Part shown: piece by piece, positions 63,920 to 64,000 of the stretch
Layout of the letters: each line of letters opens with the position of its first letter
How positions within the stretch are numbered: the first letter of the stretch is position 1
NCBI RefSeq assembly: GCF_037039395.1
Contig: NZ_CP146242.1
Location: 992,001 to 1,056,000 of the forward strand
Length of the DNA: 64,000 bases
DNA from: Agrobacterium vitis
Lineage (GTDB): Bacteria > Pseudomonadota > Alphaproteobacteria > Rhizobiales > Rhizobiaceae
Reading direction: 5' to 3'
Notes under the pieces: model-generated
What the model was told of the DNA's origin: nothing
What the model saw: only the letters and a program-made list of their open reading frames with translations
Database searches by the model: none
Made by a program: the position numbers and the translations under genes

Positions 63920-64000
63920 CGAACGACGGCTCCGCTTCATGCCATTAATCTTTTTTAAACAAGAGATTAATCCGTCGTTTTGATGTTTCTATTTAAAACG

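Overview
The window is chromosomal DNA of an alphaproteobacterium of the family Rhizobiaceae (Rhizobium/Agrobacterium/Allorhizobium type). Three things support this: a zwf-pgl-edd Entner-Doudoroff operon, an aglR/aglEFGAK alpha-glucoside system, and a long flagellar block with the rhizobium-specific genes rem, motC and fliK(motD) plus flbT and flaF. Protein order and sequence in that block resemble what I know of Sinorhizobium meliloti and Agrobacterium; the genus is an inference. Coding DNA is GC-rich. No tRNA, rRNA, CRISPR array, insertion sequence or prophage was seen.

Layout. 1-5.2 kb: the 5' part of a PotF-like polyamine-binding protein gene, a frameshifted unknown gene, and a RamB/ScfR-type regulator divergent from isocitrate lyase aceA (glyoxylate shunt). 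5.2-9.5 kb: a TetA-like efflux pump, an ABC exporter and a HAD phosphatase gene broken by a 38-bp tandem duplication. 9.7-14.3 kb: a chemoreceptor, a LysR regulator, two small genes and a pair of large imperfect palindromes. 14.3-22.7 kb: an HI0933-type flavoprotein, a gamma-glutamylputrescine-type synthetase/oxidase pair, then zwf-pgl-edd. 22.7-31.8 kb: an AT-rich gap, a second chemoreceptor, an isonitrile-hydratase-like protein divergent from a GlxA-type regulator, a 2-hydroxycarboxylate transporter, a Tlde1-domain membrane protein and a PilZ-like protein. 31.9-39.7 kb: the alpha-glucoside locus, with aglR divergent from aglEFGAK. 39.7-41.7 kb: folD and a WecG/TagA glycosyltransferase. 42-64 kb: flagellar genes, all on the minus strand: three flagellins, FliH-like-motB-motC-fliK-transglycosylase, rem, flgE-flgK-flgL-flaF-flbT-flgD-fliQ-flhA-fliR, and four small genes that look like FliJ, a FlgJ-type rod-binding protein, FlgN and FliL.

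How the genes work together. The flagellar block holds export-gate parts (FlhA, FliQ, FliR), hook and junction parts (FlgE, FlgK, FlgL, FlgD, FliK), the stator (MotB plus periplasmic MotC), the regulator Rem and the flagellin regulators FlbT and FlaF, next to the flagellins they act on. The strongest unexplained signal is in the three flagellin mRNA leaders. Each has a short GC stem directly followed by UGUCCC, which can pair with the ribosome-binding site. This fits a shared translational switch that FlbT could read. Other points worth a second look are the 38-bp duplication in the HAD gene, near-perfect gene conversion between two flagellin genes, dispersed rhizobial palindromic repeats (one supplying the end of fliR), repeated TTTACAA motifs between the RamB-like regulator and aceA, and AglR-type operators and intercistronic hairpins in the agl locus.
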